Below, one piece after another: positions 1-9,047 of a stretch of 64,000 bases of DNA. Source of the stretch: Dyella lipolytica (GTDB lineage: Bacteria > Pseudomonadota > Gammaproteobacteria > Xanthomonadales > Rhodanobacteraceae). The notes under the pieces were generated by a model that was given only the letters and a program-made list of their open reading frames with translations, did not search any database and was not told the DNA's origin. The DNA is taken from positions 862,625 through 926,624 of the forward strand of contig NZ_BSNQ01000003.1 of NCBI RefSeq assembly GCF_030160075.1. Reading direction: 5' to 3'. Each line of letters begins with the position of its first letter. Within the stretch, counting starts at the first letter, position 1. A program made the position numbers and the translations under genes.

Positions 1-1
1 C

Positions 2-952
2 ATGACCGGTTATGAGCGCGATGCCGTGATGGACCGCTCCATCTACGAAGTAGACGTGCTAGAGAGTGCGGAGAATCGCGAGGAAGCCGTGCAGGCGCTT
101 CACGAGGGAAGCACGATCCCGCAACGAGAGGCGGTACTGCGGCTACCTAATGGTGATGGCAAGTTCGTCATCGTGGCGGGCCAGCCTATCGAGGTGGCCG
201 AGCAGGATTGCATGCTGTTTACCTTTATTGATCTGGAAGCGCGCAAGAAAGCCGAGATATCGCTGAGCCAAAGCGAAGAGCGTTTTTCCAAAGCATTTCG
301 TCTGGCGCCGGTGCCGATGATGGTTTGTGCATTGCCCGAGCTGAGGGTGATCGAGGTCAATACCGCGTTTACGAAAGCGACGGGATATGCGGCCGATGAC
401 ATGCTCGGCAAGGCCACATCGGACGTCAATTTATGGAAAGACGTCAAAATGTATCGCGAATTTCAAGCCAAGCTGGATGCGCACGAAGCGGTGCGCAATT
501 TCGAGATCCCGATGCGCACCCGTGAAGGCGTGATGATCGACTGCATGCTTTCTGCCGAGCACGTGGTGATCCAGGATGAGGACTGCATCTTATGCGTGGT
601 GCAAGACATCACCGAGTACAAACGATCAGAGATGGACCTTATCGCGGCGATCGAGGCGGTGATGAAGGATACGTCGTGGTTCAGTCGAACAGTGATGGAG
701 AAGCTCGCTCAGATTCGGCACCCCGATGCGAGCAATAAAGCAAAAAGCGAATTGAGCGATCTGACACCGCGCGAAAGGGAAGTGTTGATTTTGATCTGTA
801 AGGGGCACAGCGATGAGGACATTTCTGAGATACTGAAGCTATCTCGCAACACCGTCCGTAACCACGTGTCGACACTATACAGCAAGATGGGCGTAAATCG
901 ACGCAGCGCTGCCGTGGTATGGGGGCGGGAACGGGGTGTAGTCAGTTACTGA
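2..952 (+). CDS. PAS-domain LuxR-type transcriptional regulator (5' end outside window)
   Basis: The visible 316 residues hold the tail of one PAS domain (about 1-80) and a complete second PAS domain (about 88-212, beginning SQSEERFSKAF and ending VVQDITEYKRSE). A LuxR/GerE helix-turn-helix follows at about 252-316 (LTPREREVLILICKGHSDED, then RNTVRNHVSTLYSKMGVNRR). There is no receiver or kinase domain, so it is probably a one-component cytoplasmic sensor-regulator whose PAS domains bind a ligand, heme or flavin. The first visible methionine sits where a PAS domain normally has its GY motif, so the true start lies upstream. Its target cannot be told from this window; the next gene is on the opposite strand and is not obviously linked. 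Confidence 0.85.
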   Translation: MTGYERDAVMDRSIYEVDVLESAENREEAVQALHEGSTIPQREAVLRLPNGDGKFVIVAGQPIEVAEQDCMLFTFIDLEARKKAEISLSQSEERFSKAFRLAPVPMMVCALPELRVIEVNTAFTKATGYAADDMLGKATSDVNLWKDVKMYREFQAKLDAHEAVRNFEIPMRTREGVMIDCMLSAEHVVIQDEDCILCVVQDITEYKRSEMDLIAAIEAVMKDTSWFSRTVMEKLAQIRHPDASNKAKSELSDLTPREREVLILICKGHSDEDISEILKLSRNTVRNHVSTLYSKMGVNRRSAAVVWGRERGVVSY

Positions 953-960
953 ATGGTGGT

Positions 961-998
961 GCCCAAATTTGAAAGGCGCGTTACACGCCAAATTGGGC
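961..998. other. imperfect inverted repeat after the LuxR-type gene
   Basis: GCCCAAATTTG near 961-971 pairs with CAAATTGGGC ending at 998, with an inner GGCG/CGCC pairing. It lies 9 bases past the stop codon, where a terminator would be expected, but no run of T follows on either strand. It may form an mRNA 3' end structure; the terminator reading is weak. Confidence 0.3.
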
Positions 999-1023
999 AG
1001 CGGCGTACCGATCCCTAATCGAA

Positions 1024-1200
1024 TCACTGATTGCACTTCACCGCATCGTCCAAGTCAGTAAGTGTCTCAACGCGGTCACGATTCACAAACCGATAAACCT
1101 GATCGCGCTCGTCAAAAAATATCCTTATGGTCGATTCGCTGGCTTTGAAGCCAGCGTCCCAATTGCGCGTGGCTCGATTGTTTCGAACTTGACAGAGCTC
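1024..1200 (-). pseudogene. 58-codon gene remnant without a start codon
   Basis: Read on the minus strand, 58 codons stay open and end in TGA at 1024-1026. The stretch contains NWDAGFKASESTIRIFFDER and then QVYRFVNRDRVETLTDLDDA, with a balanced amino-acid composition typical of real protein. There is no ATG or plausible GTG/TTG with a ribosome site; upstream, the frame meets a TGA inside the end of the oxidoreductase gene. I do not recognise the family. It looks like the 3' remnant of a gene whose 5' part was lost where the oxidoreductase now ends. It could also be chance, as it is short. Confidence 0.35.
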
Positions 1201-2320
1201 AGAGCGTCACGACGAGTTTACCGGCTGACACACCGCCCTTTCTGTGTCGCTCTAGTGCGTTCGGTATCGCCTCCAACCCGGCGCCTGCCATGATCGGCTC
1301 TGGCGATGAACGGAACTGCCCGGAGGCAAGGGCCCCCGGCAGGAATTCGGTAAAGATCATACGTCCCACGCCATCGTTTAGAAGTGACGATCCATTAACG
1401 AAACCAGAGTGAACGCCTTTGAGGCGGCCACGCAGCATGACGCCCACCGTGCCGCGCACCATTCGGAACAACTTGCCGGCAAGCCATGGTCCGCGCCGAC
1501 CATGTTCCGGTGCGTCGTCAAACGAAACCGGTGGACTCGCGATCGCGACGTATTTCCTGCCGGTACAAGCCCCCATGATGGCGACGCATAGTGGCGCCGA
1601 TCCAGCTCCGATTGCCACAGCGCCAGCGAGCGTCTTTCCCTTAAGGAATTGCACGATGTCGCGCACGACGGTCCGACTCTTATAGTCAAAAACGGCGGAC
1701 GCACCAAGTTGCCGCACATAAGCATGATTGCGGGGCGATGCGGTCGTTACGACCTCGTAGCCAGCCGCCACGGCGAGCTGGATGGCGTTGCTCCCCACGC
1801 TGGTCGACCCGCCCCAAATGAGCACTGTCTTTCCGTTTGAGTGGGGCGAAACGGTCGGCGGATCGAGGGCGAGGTGAGCGGACTGGAACAGGCAGCATGC
1901 TGCCGTCGAGATTGCGAGCGGTAACACGGCAGCCTGTTCCCAAGTCAGCGACGGCGGAATAGGTGTCGCCATGTGATCGCGAAGGAGGGGGTGATGTTGG
2001 AAAGCCCCCTCGACCGGATCGTTAACCGACTTGTCCTGCCCTACGGCCAGGCCGACGATGCGATCGCCCACTTTGAATCGGCTTACGCCAGCACCAACGG
2101 CAACTACTTCCCCGGCCACGTCCCATCCGAGTACCAGCGGGTATCGCAGAAAGGGGAAGATCAGGCTTCCTACCTGCTGCAGGATCCAGTCAATCGGATT
2201 GATCGCTACGCAGGCGGCGCGAATCACGATCTGACCTTGGCCCGGCGTGGGGACTGGCGCTGGGCGGACTTCAGGCGTCGCGCCCTTGGCGGGCAGCCAT
2301 AAAGCTTGATTCATGGACAT
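1199..2320 (-). CDS. MDR-superfamily (zinc-less) NAD(P)H oxidoreductase
   Basis: This 373-residue protein belongs to the medium-chain dehydrogenase/reductase superfamily. It has an N-terminal GroES-like fold with GWDVAGEVVAVGAGVSRFKV (about 64-83) and a Rossmann domain with IWGGSTSVGSNAIQLA (about 170-185). No catalytic or structural zinc cysteine cluster is apparent, so a quinone/enoyl reductase-like activity is likelier than an alcohol dehydrogenase. The start ATG at 2320 is preceded by AGAAGAT. It is divergent from the AraC-type gene at 2423 with about 100 bases between, the usual arrangement for a regulator and its target. The substrate is unknown. Confidence 0.85.
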   Translation of the reverse strand: MSMNQALWLPAKGATPEVRPAPVPTPGQGQIVIRAACVAINPIDWILQQVGSLIFPFLRYPLVLGWDVAGEVVAVGAGVSRFKVGDRIVGLAVGQDKSVNDPVEGAFQHHPLLRDHMATPIPPSLTWEQAAVLPLAISTAACCLFQSAHLALDPPTVSPHSNGKTVLIWGGSTSVGSNAIQLAVAAGYEVVTTASPRNHAYVRQLGASAVFDYKSRTVVRDIVQFLKGKTLAGAVAIGAGSAPLCVAIMGACTGRKYVAIASPPVSFDDAPEHGRRGPWLAGKLFRMVRGTVGVMLRGRLKGVHSGFVNGSSLLNDGVGRMIFTEFLPGALASGQFRSSPEPIMAGAGLEAIPNALERHRKGGVSAGKLVVTL

Positions 2321-2422
2321 ATCTATCTTCTGTGTACTTATTCAGCGTCTAGGCTATTGCACGCCACCGCGAATTAGCTATAAGTAAACATCCATTTTTC
2401 CTTCGCAATCGTTCAGTAATTT

Positions 2423-3328
2423 ATGGATCCACTCTCCGAAGTGCTTACGCTGTTAAAGCCCAGGCGGTTGAAGACCGGAGCGGTTGATGTTGCCGGTAAG
2501 CTGTCGATCGGCATGCCGGCCCATGATGGGCTGTTCTGCTATGCCGTGGTGCGCGGCGTCTGCTGGCTCGCGCTCGACGGCCTCGATCCGCGGCGCCTCA
2601 GCGAAGGGGACTGCGTCCTCCTCCCAAGCGGCCGACCGTTCCGTATCGGCAGCGACCTTGAAACGGAGCCTGTTGACGCCGCGTCGTTCTTCGCCACACG
2701 GGAGAATGGTGCAGTAGGCATCTACAATGGCGGGGGAGAGTGTCTCGTTTATGCCGGCCATTTCGATTTCGAGCGTCGCGACACCGATCTGCTGCTGAGC
2801 CTGCTTCCGCCCATCGTTCACATCCGCGAGGAAGATGATCGAGGCACGCTTCGCTGGTCGTTGGATCGCATGATGAATGAATTGCGTGAACCTCAGTGCG
2901 GCGGCGATCTAGTAGTCGAACACCTAGCCCATCTGGTACTGCTGCAAGCGCTGCGCCTTCATCTGACGGAGGCGCGACCTGATCAGATGGGCTGGCTGGC
3001 TGCCTTGGGCGACAAGCGGATGAGCGCCGTTATCACCGCTCTGCACGCCGCACCCGCCCAGTGTTGGAGTGTACGGACTATGGCGTGCGTCGCGGGTATG
3101 TCGCGCACCGCTTTCGCAACACGCTTTAAGGCGAGAGTGGGTCTCTCACCTATGGAGTACCTCACCCGTTGGCGGATGCTCCTGGCTGCGACCGCGATGA
3201 AACAACGCGATCAAACGGTTTCTTCAGCGGCTTACTATGTCGGGTATACGTCGGAGGCCGCGTTCAGCACCGCTTTCAAGCGAGTCATGGGTTGTTCGCC
3301 TCGCCACTACAATACGAATTTACGCTGA
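2423..3328 (+). CDS. AraC family transcriptional regulator with N-terminal cupin domain
   Basis: The protein has 301 residues. The N-terminal cupin-type ligand domain (about 1-180) begins MDPLSEVLTLLKPR and carries the AVVRGVCWLAL...LSEGDCVLLPSGRPF block typical of AraC proteins of the cupin_6 group. The C-terminal pair of helix-turn-helix motifs lies at about 198-298 and includes MACVAGMSRTAFATRFKARV and YVGYTSEAAFSTAFKRVMG. The ATG at 2423 fits the family N-terminus although its ribosome site is poor. It probably controls the divergent oxidoreductase at 1199-2320 in response to a small ligand or redox compound; that target is inferred from position only. Confidence 0.9.
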   Translation: MDPLSEVLTLLKPRRLKTGAVDVAGKLSIGMPAHDGLFCYAVVRGVCWLALDGLDPRRLSEGDCVLLPSGRPFRIGSDLETEPVDAASFFATRENGAVGIYNGGGECLVYAGHFDFERRDTDLLLSLLPPIVHIREEDDRGTLRWSLDRMMNELREPQCGGDLVVEHLAHLVLLQALRLHLTEARPDQMGWLAALGDKRMSAVITALHAAPAQCWSVRTMACVAGMSRTAFATRFKARVGLSPMEYLTRWRMLLAATAMKQRDQTVSSAAYYVGYTSEAAFSTAFKRVMGCSPRHYNTNLR

Positions 3329-3990
3329 GTTAGGCCTGACATTTGCCGAGTTCAACGGCAGCAGGAGAAATTCTGCTGTCACGACTTTGGCAAGAGTAGC
3401 GGGCTAAGGAGCAAAGCAGACATTCGCCGACACCTTTCAGAATGAATGCGAGCAGGGAGCTTTGATCCATTTTAGGTGACTGGCTGCGCGCAGTGATGCT
3501 GCGGCGGGCCTGGTTTTATTTTGTAAATTATTAATTGAAAGATAGAAAAACGATTCTGCGGTTCATGTTTACACGTATGTCGGTCGAACCTCTATAACTG
3601 CATAAACTTACTTTAGATCTGGACAGATTAATCTAGCCGTTTACGTCCCTAGTAGCAGCCATCTGAGTACGCACTCAATGTAGTTGTTTGTTCGACATGG
3701 CAATTGATTCGCGGCAACGACGCATCTAGATATGTTTCGATTTCTTGGGTCACTAAATGAGTTCCAACGCATTGAAATTGTCTGCACTGATTTGGTGACG
3801 TTTCTTGACCAACAGCGCCGTGCCTATGAGCAGTTGTGGTGTGCAAGATGTCTAGTGGGGTGTCAGAACGCAAGTTTTAAATGAAAACGAAACGATTCGG
3901 CATTCCAGGAAACCATAAATAGGTTCCATCGACTCTTCGATACCAAATCCCGTTTAGTTCGTTCGAGCCCATCGTTCGAGCCCATTAGGC
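3329..3990. other. gene-free stretch, lower GC
   Basis: About 660 bases with no convincing gene on either strand. Around 3500-3660 the sequence turns clearly AT-richer than the neighbourhood (for example TTTTATTTTGTAAATTATTAATTG). A 74-codon minus-strand frame at 3649-3873 is Cys/His/Thr-rich and resembles nothing I know. The change in base composition suggests that the segment from here to about 7.5 kb has a different history from the flanks. Confidence 0.4.
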
Positions 3991-4440
3991 TCATTTGATT
4001 CCTGACTGATAGCCCGCCAATCTTCCGCATCGAAGTGCGCTAGCAATATAGTGTTTTTTTAGCTTATTTTCTTCTACGTTGAAACTTTGTATAAATGCGT
4101 CGAACATACATTCATCAAGTTTATCCGCCATTTTTCCTTGTTCCGATACGATCTTCGCCTGTGCTGCGTCGTCGAATAGGGGCCCCACACTTACGCTACG
4201 CATTTTCGCGTATTTGTTGTGGTTACAACCAACTCCGCCTGAAACGCAGGCACCCAAAAAGTCGCCGTCATACGCCCACGCCACCGGGCTGCTCATACCG
4301 AGCACCATCGCCAAGGTGAAGACGATCGCCATAGTCTGGGTGGCGTCGCTGGCGCGCGACGATTGTGAAAATGCGCTAAGTAATTGGTGCATCGGGGACT
4401 TATGCCGGCTTCTTGGTGAAATGCAGCCTGTGGATTTCAT
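3991..4440 (-). CDS. secreted small protein of unknown function
   Basis: Starting at ATG 4440, which has a good ribosome site (GGAGAAG four bases upstream), the product is 149 residues. After a long basic N-terminus comes a hydrophobic stretch MAIVFTLAMVLGMSSPVAWA (about 37-56) that looks like a signal peptide core with an AWA cleavage site. The predicted mature part of about 93 residues has four cysteines (GACVSGGVGC, DECMF, LRCGRL), which could form two disulfides in the periplasm. No family is recognised. It is possible that translation starts nearer the hydrophobic core. Confidence 0.55.
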   Translation of the reverse strand: MKSTGCISPRSRHKSPMHQLLSAFSQSSRASDATQTMAIVFTLAMVLGMSSPVAWAYDGDFLGACVSGGVGCNHNKYAKMRSVSVGPLFDDAAQAKIVSEQGKMADKLDECMFDAFIQSFNVEENKLKKHYIASALRCGRLAGYQSGIK

Positions 4441-4840
4441 TGTGCTTCTCCTAATCGATTTATTGAAAAGCTGCGGCAACCTTTATATCGGGTATTGTCA
4501 TCGTCAGTATGCAATCGGGTTCGGTACGTATATGTTCGGGTAGCCGATCGATAAGTGGTCGCTCGAGGCGACGCATCTTCGACTGCATCCATGTTCTCTG
4601 CATTGCCTTCCCCTGCAAGCGTCATGATGCGCGAGTGATAGCTGCCGATGTTTGCGCGGTTGTGTAGTAGGTACGGAACATTACCGCCGTGATGAGTTGT
4701 AGTTGCAAAGCGATGCATGGTGTTCATGATATGGGTTCGATAGGCGACCATCTCAGAGTGCTCACATTCTTGCGTTGACACCCTTCTGAGCGCACCAACG
4801 TTCCCGTTAGATGCACGAGACAACACGACTACTCGCCCAG
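4441..4840. other. gene-free stretch between two secreted-protein genes
   Basis: About 400 bases holding the upstream region of the 3991-4440 gene and the downstream region of the 4841-6130 gene. A 129-codon minus-strand frame at 4437-4826 spans it, but it lacks a ribosome site, overlaps the better-supported start at 4440 and has irregular composition. I see no clear terminator or promoter. Confidence 0.4.
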
Positions 4841-6130
4841 CTATGGAATGGTCAGGTCTTCGCTTGCGTTCGCATTCAAGTTTCCGCCTTCGGCGACAGC
4901 GCTCAAGGCGGTACCTTGTTCGTTACACGAGGTGGCCGCGCTATTGTCGCCGCCGTTAAGGTCACCTTCGTCCAAATCGCCTCCCGTCGGTGTCCAGACA
5001 ACCGCTTGGCCATATTCACTAGCGATATCACTATTGATCACGACTGTATTGTTATCACCAAGGCACACCGCGATAGCATGTAAACCACCCGGCAGCGGTG
5101 GTATCAGCGTTACGGTATTGGTCGACGGAATCCAAAAACCAGGGTTGGTGACACCGGCGTTGGTTTGATAATGAAAAACGATTGCTGCTGGGATGGCATT
5201 GTTGATAAACGCGCCCGCGTTGCGTGCATTGTTCCCACCAATCGGCACAGTCAGAAGCGTCGGTGCGCTGGTCGGACTGGCCCAGTAAGCAGTTTGCGGC
5301 AGATCGGGCGCAGGGAAATGGCACGTGCCGACTATCTGATTGAACTTGTTGATGCCATCGGCCGTGCAGTGCGTCGCCCCCGAGGGAATCGGCAACGCGG
5401 TGGCAACATAGCTCCCCAACAATCCCAGCAGTCCAGGCTGATAAATGCTGATCTCCGCGACCATCGGGCCGGGATTGGCGGAGGTAGGGTTTAGCGGGCA
5501 GTTCAACACCGCGTCCGGTTCACCATTCAATGCTGTGTCGCTGATGTCGGCCGCCTCGCAATTGCTTCCCTGCGTAGCCAGCATCATCGGACTTCCGCCA
5601 CTCACCGAGGGATTCCACACCACCGGGGTGGCGTTACCCGTTCCGCTGATGCTTTCACCGACCACGAAGCCGCTTTGGTTGTAACCCGTCGATGCGGTCG
5701 TGACGTCGGGATCAAGATTTAGTAGACCGGGTAGCGGTTGAAGTAATACGGGCGCCGCTAAAGGATTGGCGGCGTTCCAGGTCACGCCGAAGGATTTATT
5801 GTTCAGATCAACACACTCTCCGATGATGGTCCCGTTGTCAGCAACACCACCTGCACTGCAATCTTGCCCGACCACCAGCGGCTGGAGAGGGGATACAAGA
5901 TCACCGTTATCCGCAAATCCTTCCGAAGGACCATACACATTCTGCGGAGAGCAGTTGCCGACGGCGGTGTCATTGTCATTGATGTCGCTTGTTGCGCATT
6001 GCTTTTCACCCGGCGGATTCGCAATAGCGCTCAATTGCGCATGAACGGATGTGGTTAACCCGACACTGAGGAGTCCGGTGAGAATTGCCAAAGGCAAAAA
6101 CGCCCTTGCATGCTTCGTGTAGGTATCCAT
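4841..6130 (-). CDS. exported HAF-repeat-like protein
   Basis: The 429-residue product starts with a signal peptide (LPLAILTGLLSVGLTTSVHA, cleavage near residue 31). The rest is an exported domain rich in G, N, D, P and T. It contains repeated units of the type A-x-(D/G)-I-N-x-x-x-x-(V/A)-V-G-x-C, for example TSDINDNDTAVGNCS, VADNGTIIGECVD, TADGINKFNQIVGTCHF and AVCLGDNNTVVINSDIA. Such units, followed by tryptophan (TWNAANP, VVWNPS, AYWASPT, FWIPST), are the hallmark of HAF-repeat extracellular proteins, which probably form a beta-propeller. The ATG at 6130 has AAGGGATATGAC upstream. The function is unknown; it is likely surface-associated or secreted. Confidence 0.7.
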   Translation of the reverse strand: MDTYTKHARAFLPLAILTGLLSVGLTTSVHAQLSAIANPPGEKQCATSDINDNDTAVGNCSPQNVYGPSEGFADNGDLVSPLQPLVVGQDCSAGGVADNGTIIGECVDLNNKSFGVTWNAANPLAAPVLLQPLPGLLNLDPDVTTASTGYNQSGFVVGESISGTGNATPVVWNPSVSGGSPMMLATQGSNCEAADISDTALNGEPDAVLNCPLNPTSANPGPMVAEISIYQPGLLGLLGSYVATALPIPSGATHCTADGINKFNQIVGTCHFPAPDLPQTAYWASPTSAPTLLTVPIGGNNARNAGAFINNAIPAAIVFHYQTNAGVTNPGFWIPSTNTVTLIPPLPGGLHAIAVCLGDNNTVVINSDIASEYGQAVVWTPTGGDLDEGDLNGGDNSAATSCNEQGTALSAVAEGGNLNANASEDLTIP

Positions 6131-6874
6131 GTCATATCCCTTAAGCGGTTAGCCATAGACAAATGGATCGCCGCCTCGGATAGGGACTTAGGCATCATTC
6201 AAGGCAGCGCGCGTACTTACCTAATAGGCCTAGTTTGGGAATGCTGCCATCTGCACTCGAAAGAGTTCACTCGGAAAAATCAATTTATTCAATCTATAAA
6301 AAATTTTCGGCCACTCACTTTTTGTCTCTTTAGATAAGCATGGTGAAAGTGCTTGGGTGCCGCGTAATAGTCGTTCAAATACTGTTCTTCATGTTATGCC
6401 CGATATGGCATTCACGCATCGATAACGATGTTATGGCGACATGGAGACAACATTCAGTAACTGCCGGATGTCCCACCGGAACCTTTCAGAGAGGTCCAGA
6501 GAATGCGATCAACCCATCTGTATTGAAAGATCGCAGAAGGACTTATTACTGACGATCACAGGAAATGGTTGGTCATCTAAATTAATGTATTTTTTTCCAG
6601 TCACTGCTTCTGACTTCGGGACAATCGCCTAAGGCTCCTTATGCGTCACTGGAAACGGCTATCCAAACGCATAGCAACTCTCGACTTGGCCTTGACGTCA
6701 CACGAACAATAACGTTCAACGACCATAGTAGGCTCGCACTGCTGAGTCGGGGACACGCGACGTTCAATTGACTTGTATTTCCGCGCGCCTTGATTAATAG
6801 GGGGCAACAACTGTGTCTTTATCAGCAATGCCTTCATGGTCAGGCATTTCATTTCGATATCGTTCGGTGAATGT
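6131..6874. other. gene-free, AT-rich stretch
   Basis: About 740 bases with several short frames on both strands, none with a supported start or recognisable product. It is AT-rich near 6280-6340 and 6560-6600. It contains the upstream regions of the divergent genes at 6130 (minus) and 6875 (plus). Confidence 0.4.
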
Positions 6875-7528
6875 ATGCCTTACAGCCAGAAATGTGGTCC
6901 GTTGGCCAAGAATTGGTCGTGCGTACACCCCCATAAGAACGGAAGGCGCCGATGGAGCAGGGCGGATCTGGGCTATCTTCACGCCTGGGCGGGTACACGA
7001 CCGGTCCGCATATTGTGTCGCTATCTGCAGCGCACCGAACGTGCGCTCCGGTGCAAGCTGCATAAGCTAGGTTTGAGTGCCAAAGTACGGGAAGGTTGGG
7101 ATGTTGCAGCGCTGCGGCATACTTGCCACGTAGGGATGCGGACGATACTTCGTTATGTGGTGAATGGAAAGCTTCGCCTGCAATGTGGTGACGTGCGCAT
7201 GCCTTGTGTAGGAATTGAACAAGTGGCTTCCGTTATAACTGTTACGCGATGTTGGCACGGTATAAGAAATACCAATGTACAACCGTTCGCTGATCTGACG
7301 GGCCAACGGCATTGGACAATTTCACAATTATGCTTGGCGGCATTGGCCGGGCGGTGCCGACTGCTCCACCTGCGTATCACGGAGGCGACAGCAGTGCAGT
7401 TTTATGAAGAACGATTGCCGCTCTCACTCAGGAGGGCTAGCACTCCAGTCATACATCGATCGCGACGCGGCGTGCAAAATCTTCCCTGTCATTACCTCAA
7501 CGCAGGCACGTTCGACGGCGATGCCTGA
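6875..7528 (+). CDS. putative helix-turn-helix DNA-binding protein
   Basis: The frame gives 217 residues from ATG 6875 (an in-frame ATG at 6836 is also possible). Around residues 30-105 it reads RRWSRADLGYLHAWAGTRPV, then YLQRTERALRCKLHKLGLSA, then ALRHTCHVGMRTILRYVVNG. This pattern is a SANT/Myb- or Mor-like HTH followed by a MerR-like winged segment. A second motif at about 150-185 (HWTISQLCLAALAGRCRLLH) looks similar in kind. The tail is unusually rich in H, C and R. Codon use looks poorer than in neighbouring genes, and the ribosome site is weak. The HTH pattern supports a real gene, but the C-terminal half may be degraded. The role is unknown. Confidence 0.5.
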   Translation: MPYSQKCGPLAKNWSCVHPHKNGRRRWSRADLGYLHAWAGTRPVRILCRYLQRTERALRCKLHKLGLSAKVREGWDVAALRHTCHVGMRTILRYVVNGKLRLQCGDVRMPCVGIEQVASVITVTRCWHGIRNTNVQPFADLTGQRHWTISQLCLAALAGRCRLLHLRITEATAVQFYEERLPLSLRRASTPVIHRSRRGVQNLPCHYLNAGTFDGDA

Positions 7529-7588
7529 GCCATCTGTCTAGATGTAGATCGCTAGGAAATTCAAAGAAGCGGTTGTTCTGACATGGAA

Positions 7589-8674
7589 TCAGTGACTTGT
7601 TTCGTCCGGCGATGACTGCAAGTGTTCGAGTTGCGATTTGTACGCGTGAAGAAATGCATCATGCACTACATTGAAAATCGCCTGGGGTTTGCTGAACTCG
7701 CTGTCGCCGATACGTCCACTGATTGGCACATTCGTTACCAGCTGATCGTTGGATGGCCCTTTCAATAGCGATACCGCGCCTTGCGCAGCGGCTTCATAAA
7801 GCAGCTTGATCGGCCCCTTCTTTTCTTGTTCCACGTCTTTCTTCCAGCTGAAGAGTTTCAGGTCTTTGAAAACCGGCTTCGCATAGCCTTCGAGGTGGCC
7901 GTTTGTAGCTTTAAGGTCCATGGTGAAATCGCCAGTGCCGCCAGCAAAATCCAATCCCGAATAGGCGCGCGCGAGGGCGTTGGCACGCACGAGTTGAATT
8001 TGTGAGATGCGGATTTGGTAGTGAAAGTTACCGAAGCGGTTGGTAGGGTCGAAGGTCGCGTGGGTTTCTAGCGGTGCGTCGCCCAGTACCGTCGCGGTTC
8101 CGTGCAAGGTAGCCGTGCGGACACCACTTTCACTCTGCGACGCCGACAGGTTGGTGATCGTACTGTTGACGTTGGCGATGGTGAGATCGACGCGCGGATT
8201 GGACACGACATTGCGAAACGTAATGGTGCCGTTATGCACGCGAATGCTGTCGAGTTCGGCCGGAATCAGGATATTGAGTTCGTTGCTCCAATTGACGCCG
8301 TTGCCCAGTTGTTGCTCGCTTTCGCTTTTGCCGTCGATGAAATTGACCGTAGGATTATAGAAATCGACGTGACCGCGAAGACGGCCGCGTAACGCCTCCG
8401 TATAACTCACGGCAATCTCCGTACGCGGCGCGTCAAGGAAAGGCTCGTTGGATGGCGTGCCGACTTTGTCGATACGTAGATTACGAATGGTGTAGCTGCC
8501 GCGCCAAATGTGTAGATCGACCTCGGACATGGAGCCGTGATAGGGCCCCATGCGTTCGATGCGCTCATCGAGGTGGTGACGAATCCAGCTGGGGAGAGCA
8601 AGGCGAGCGCCCACAAGCACAAGTGCCAAACTCACAAAGGGCCAGAGCAGTGCGTGCACGTGCGATCGTTTCAT
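7589..8674 (-). CDS. DUF748 / AsmA-like protein
   Basis: The 361-residue protein has one N-terminal membrane anchor (about 9-27) followed by a periplasmic domain. The order of motifs (LPSWIRHHLDERI, LHIWRGSYTIRNLRI, FLDAPRTEIAVSYTEALRGR, FYNPTVNFIDG, then GTGDFTMDLKATNGHLEGYAK) is that of the DUF748 family. That family is related to the AsmA/TamB group of bridge-like proteins in the Gram-negative envelope. DUF748 proteins are often much longer, so this is a short, single-domain member. It probably sits in the inner membrane facing the periplasm; whether it moves lipids is not known. It has no operon partner here. Confidence 0.8.
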   Translation of the reverse strand: MKRSHVHALLWPFVSLALVLVGARLALPSWIRHHLDERIERMGPYHGSMSEVDLHIWRGSYTIRNLRIDKVGTPSNEPFLDAPRTEIAVSYTEALRGRLRGHVDFYNPTVNFIDGKSESEQQLGNGVNWSNELNILIPAELDSIRVHNGTITFRNVVSNPRVDLTIANVNSTITNLSASQSESGVRTATLHGTATVLGDAPLETHATFDPTNRFGNFHYQIRISQIQLVRANALARAYSGLDFAGGTGDFTMDLKATNGHLEGYAKPVFKDLKLFSWKKDVEQEKKGPIKLLYEAAAQGAVSLLKGPSNDQLVTNVPISGRIGDSEFSKPQAIFNVVHDAFLHAYKSQLEHLQSSPDETSH

Positions 8675-9047
8675 GACGCGTCGACTATCGTGGATCGGGG
8701 TCTTGGAACTCTAGCGCAAGCGCAATTTAAAGAGGGGAAGGGCGCTCCTACCGAAACGCCCCCTGGGCTTTTCACGTTATTAGGGAAGACACGCGGCAAC
8801 GTCGCTGCATTTTCGTGCCTTGTCGCGCTCGCCCGCTGTAGCACGAATTATGTGCAGCCTTGTCTGCATTCTCCAATGAGCAAGTTCGCCCTGACCAAAC
8901 ATCGGTGCGCCGTCGATCCAGGAAGTGGGCTTCCAATCATTCAAAGACTGGCCATTTAAGAAGGGATTCACACACCGCTTGAATCTCAAGTTCTGCCCCT
9001 TGTGGCCGATAGCCAAGCATAACTCTTGGATGAAAGAGGGATCGGAA
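8675..9047. other. gene-free stretch before the 262-aa orphan gene
   Basis: About 370 bases separating the divergent genes at 8674 and 9048. Open frames run through it on the minus strand but have no start signals and no recognisable product. It should hold promoters for both genes; I cannot point to convincing -35/-10 pairs. Confidence 0.35.

Noticed and set aside
3649-3873. 74-codon minus-strand frame, Cys/His/Thr-rich
   Set aside because: No ribosome site, atypical composition, no recognisable product.
4437-4826. 129-codon minus-strand frame
   Set aside because: No ribosome site; overlaps the well-supported start at 4440; irregular composition.
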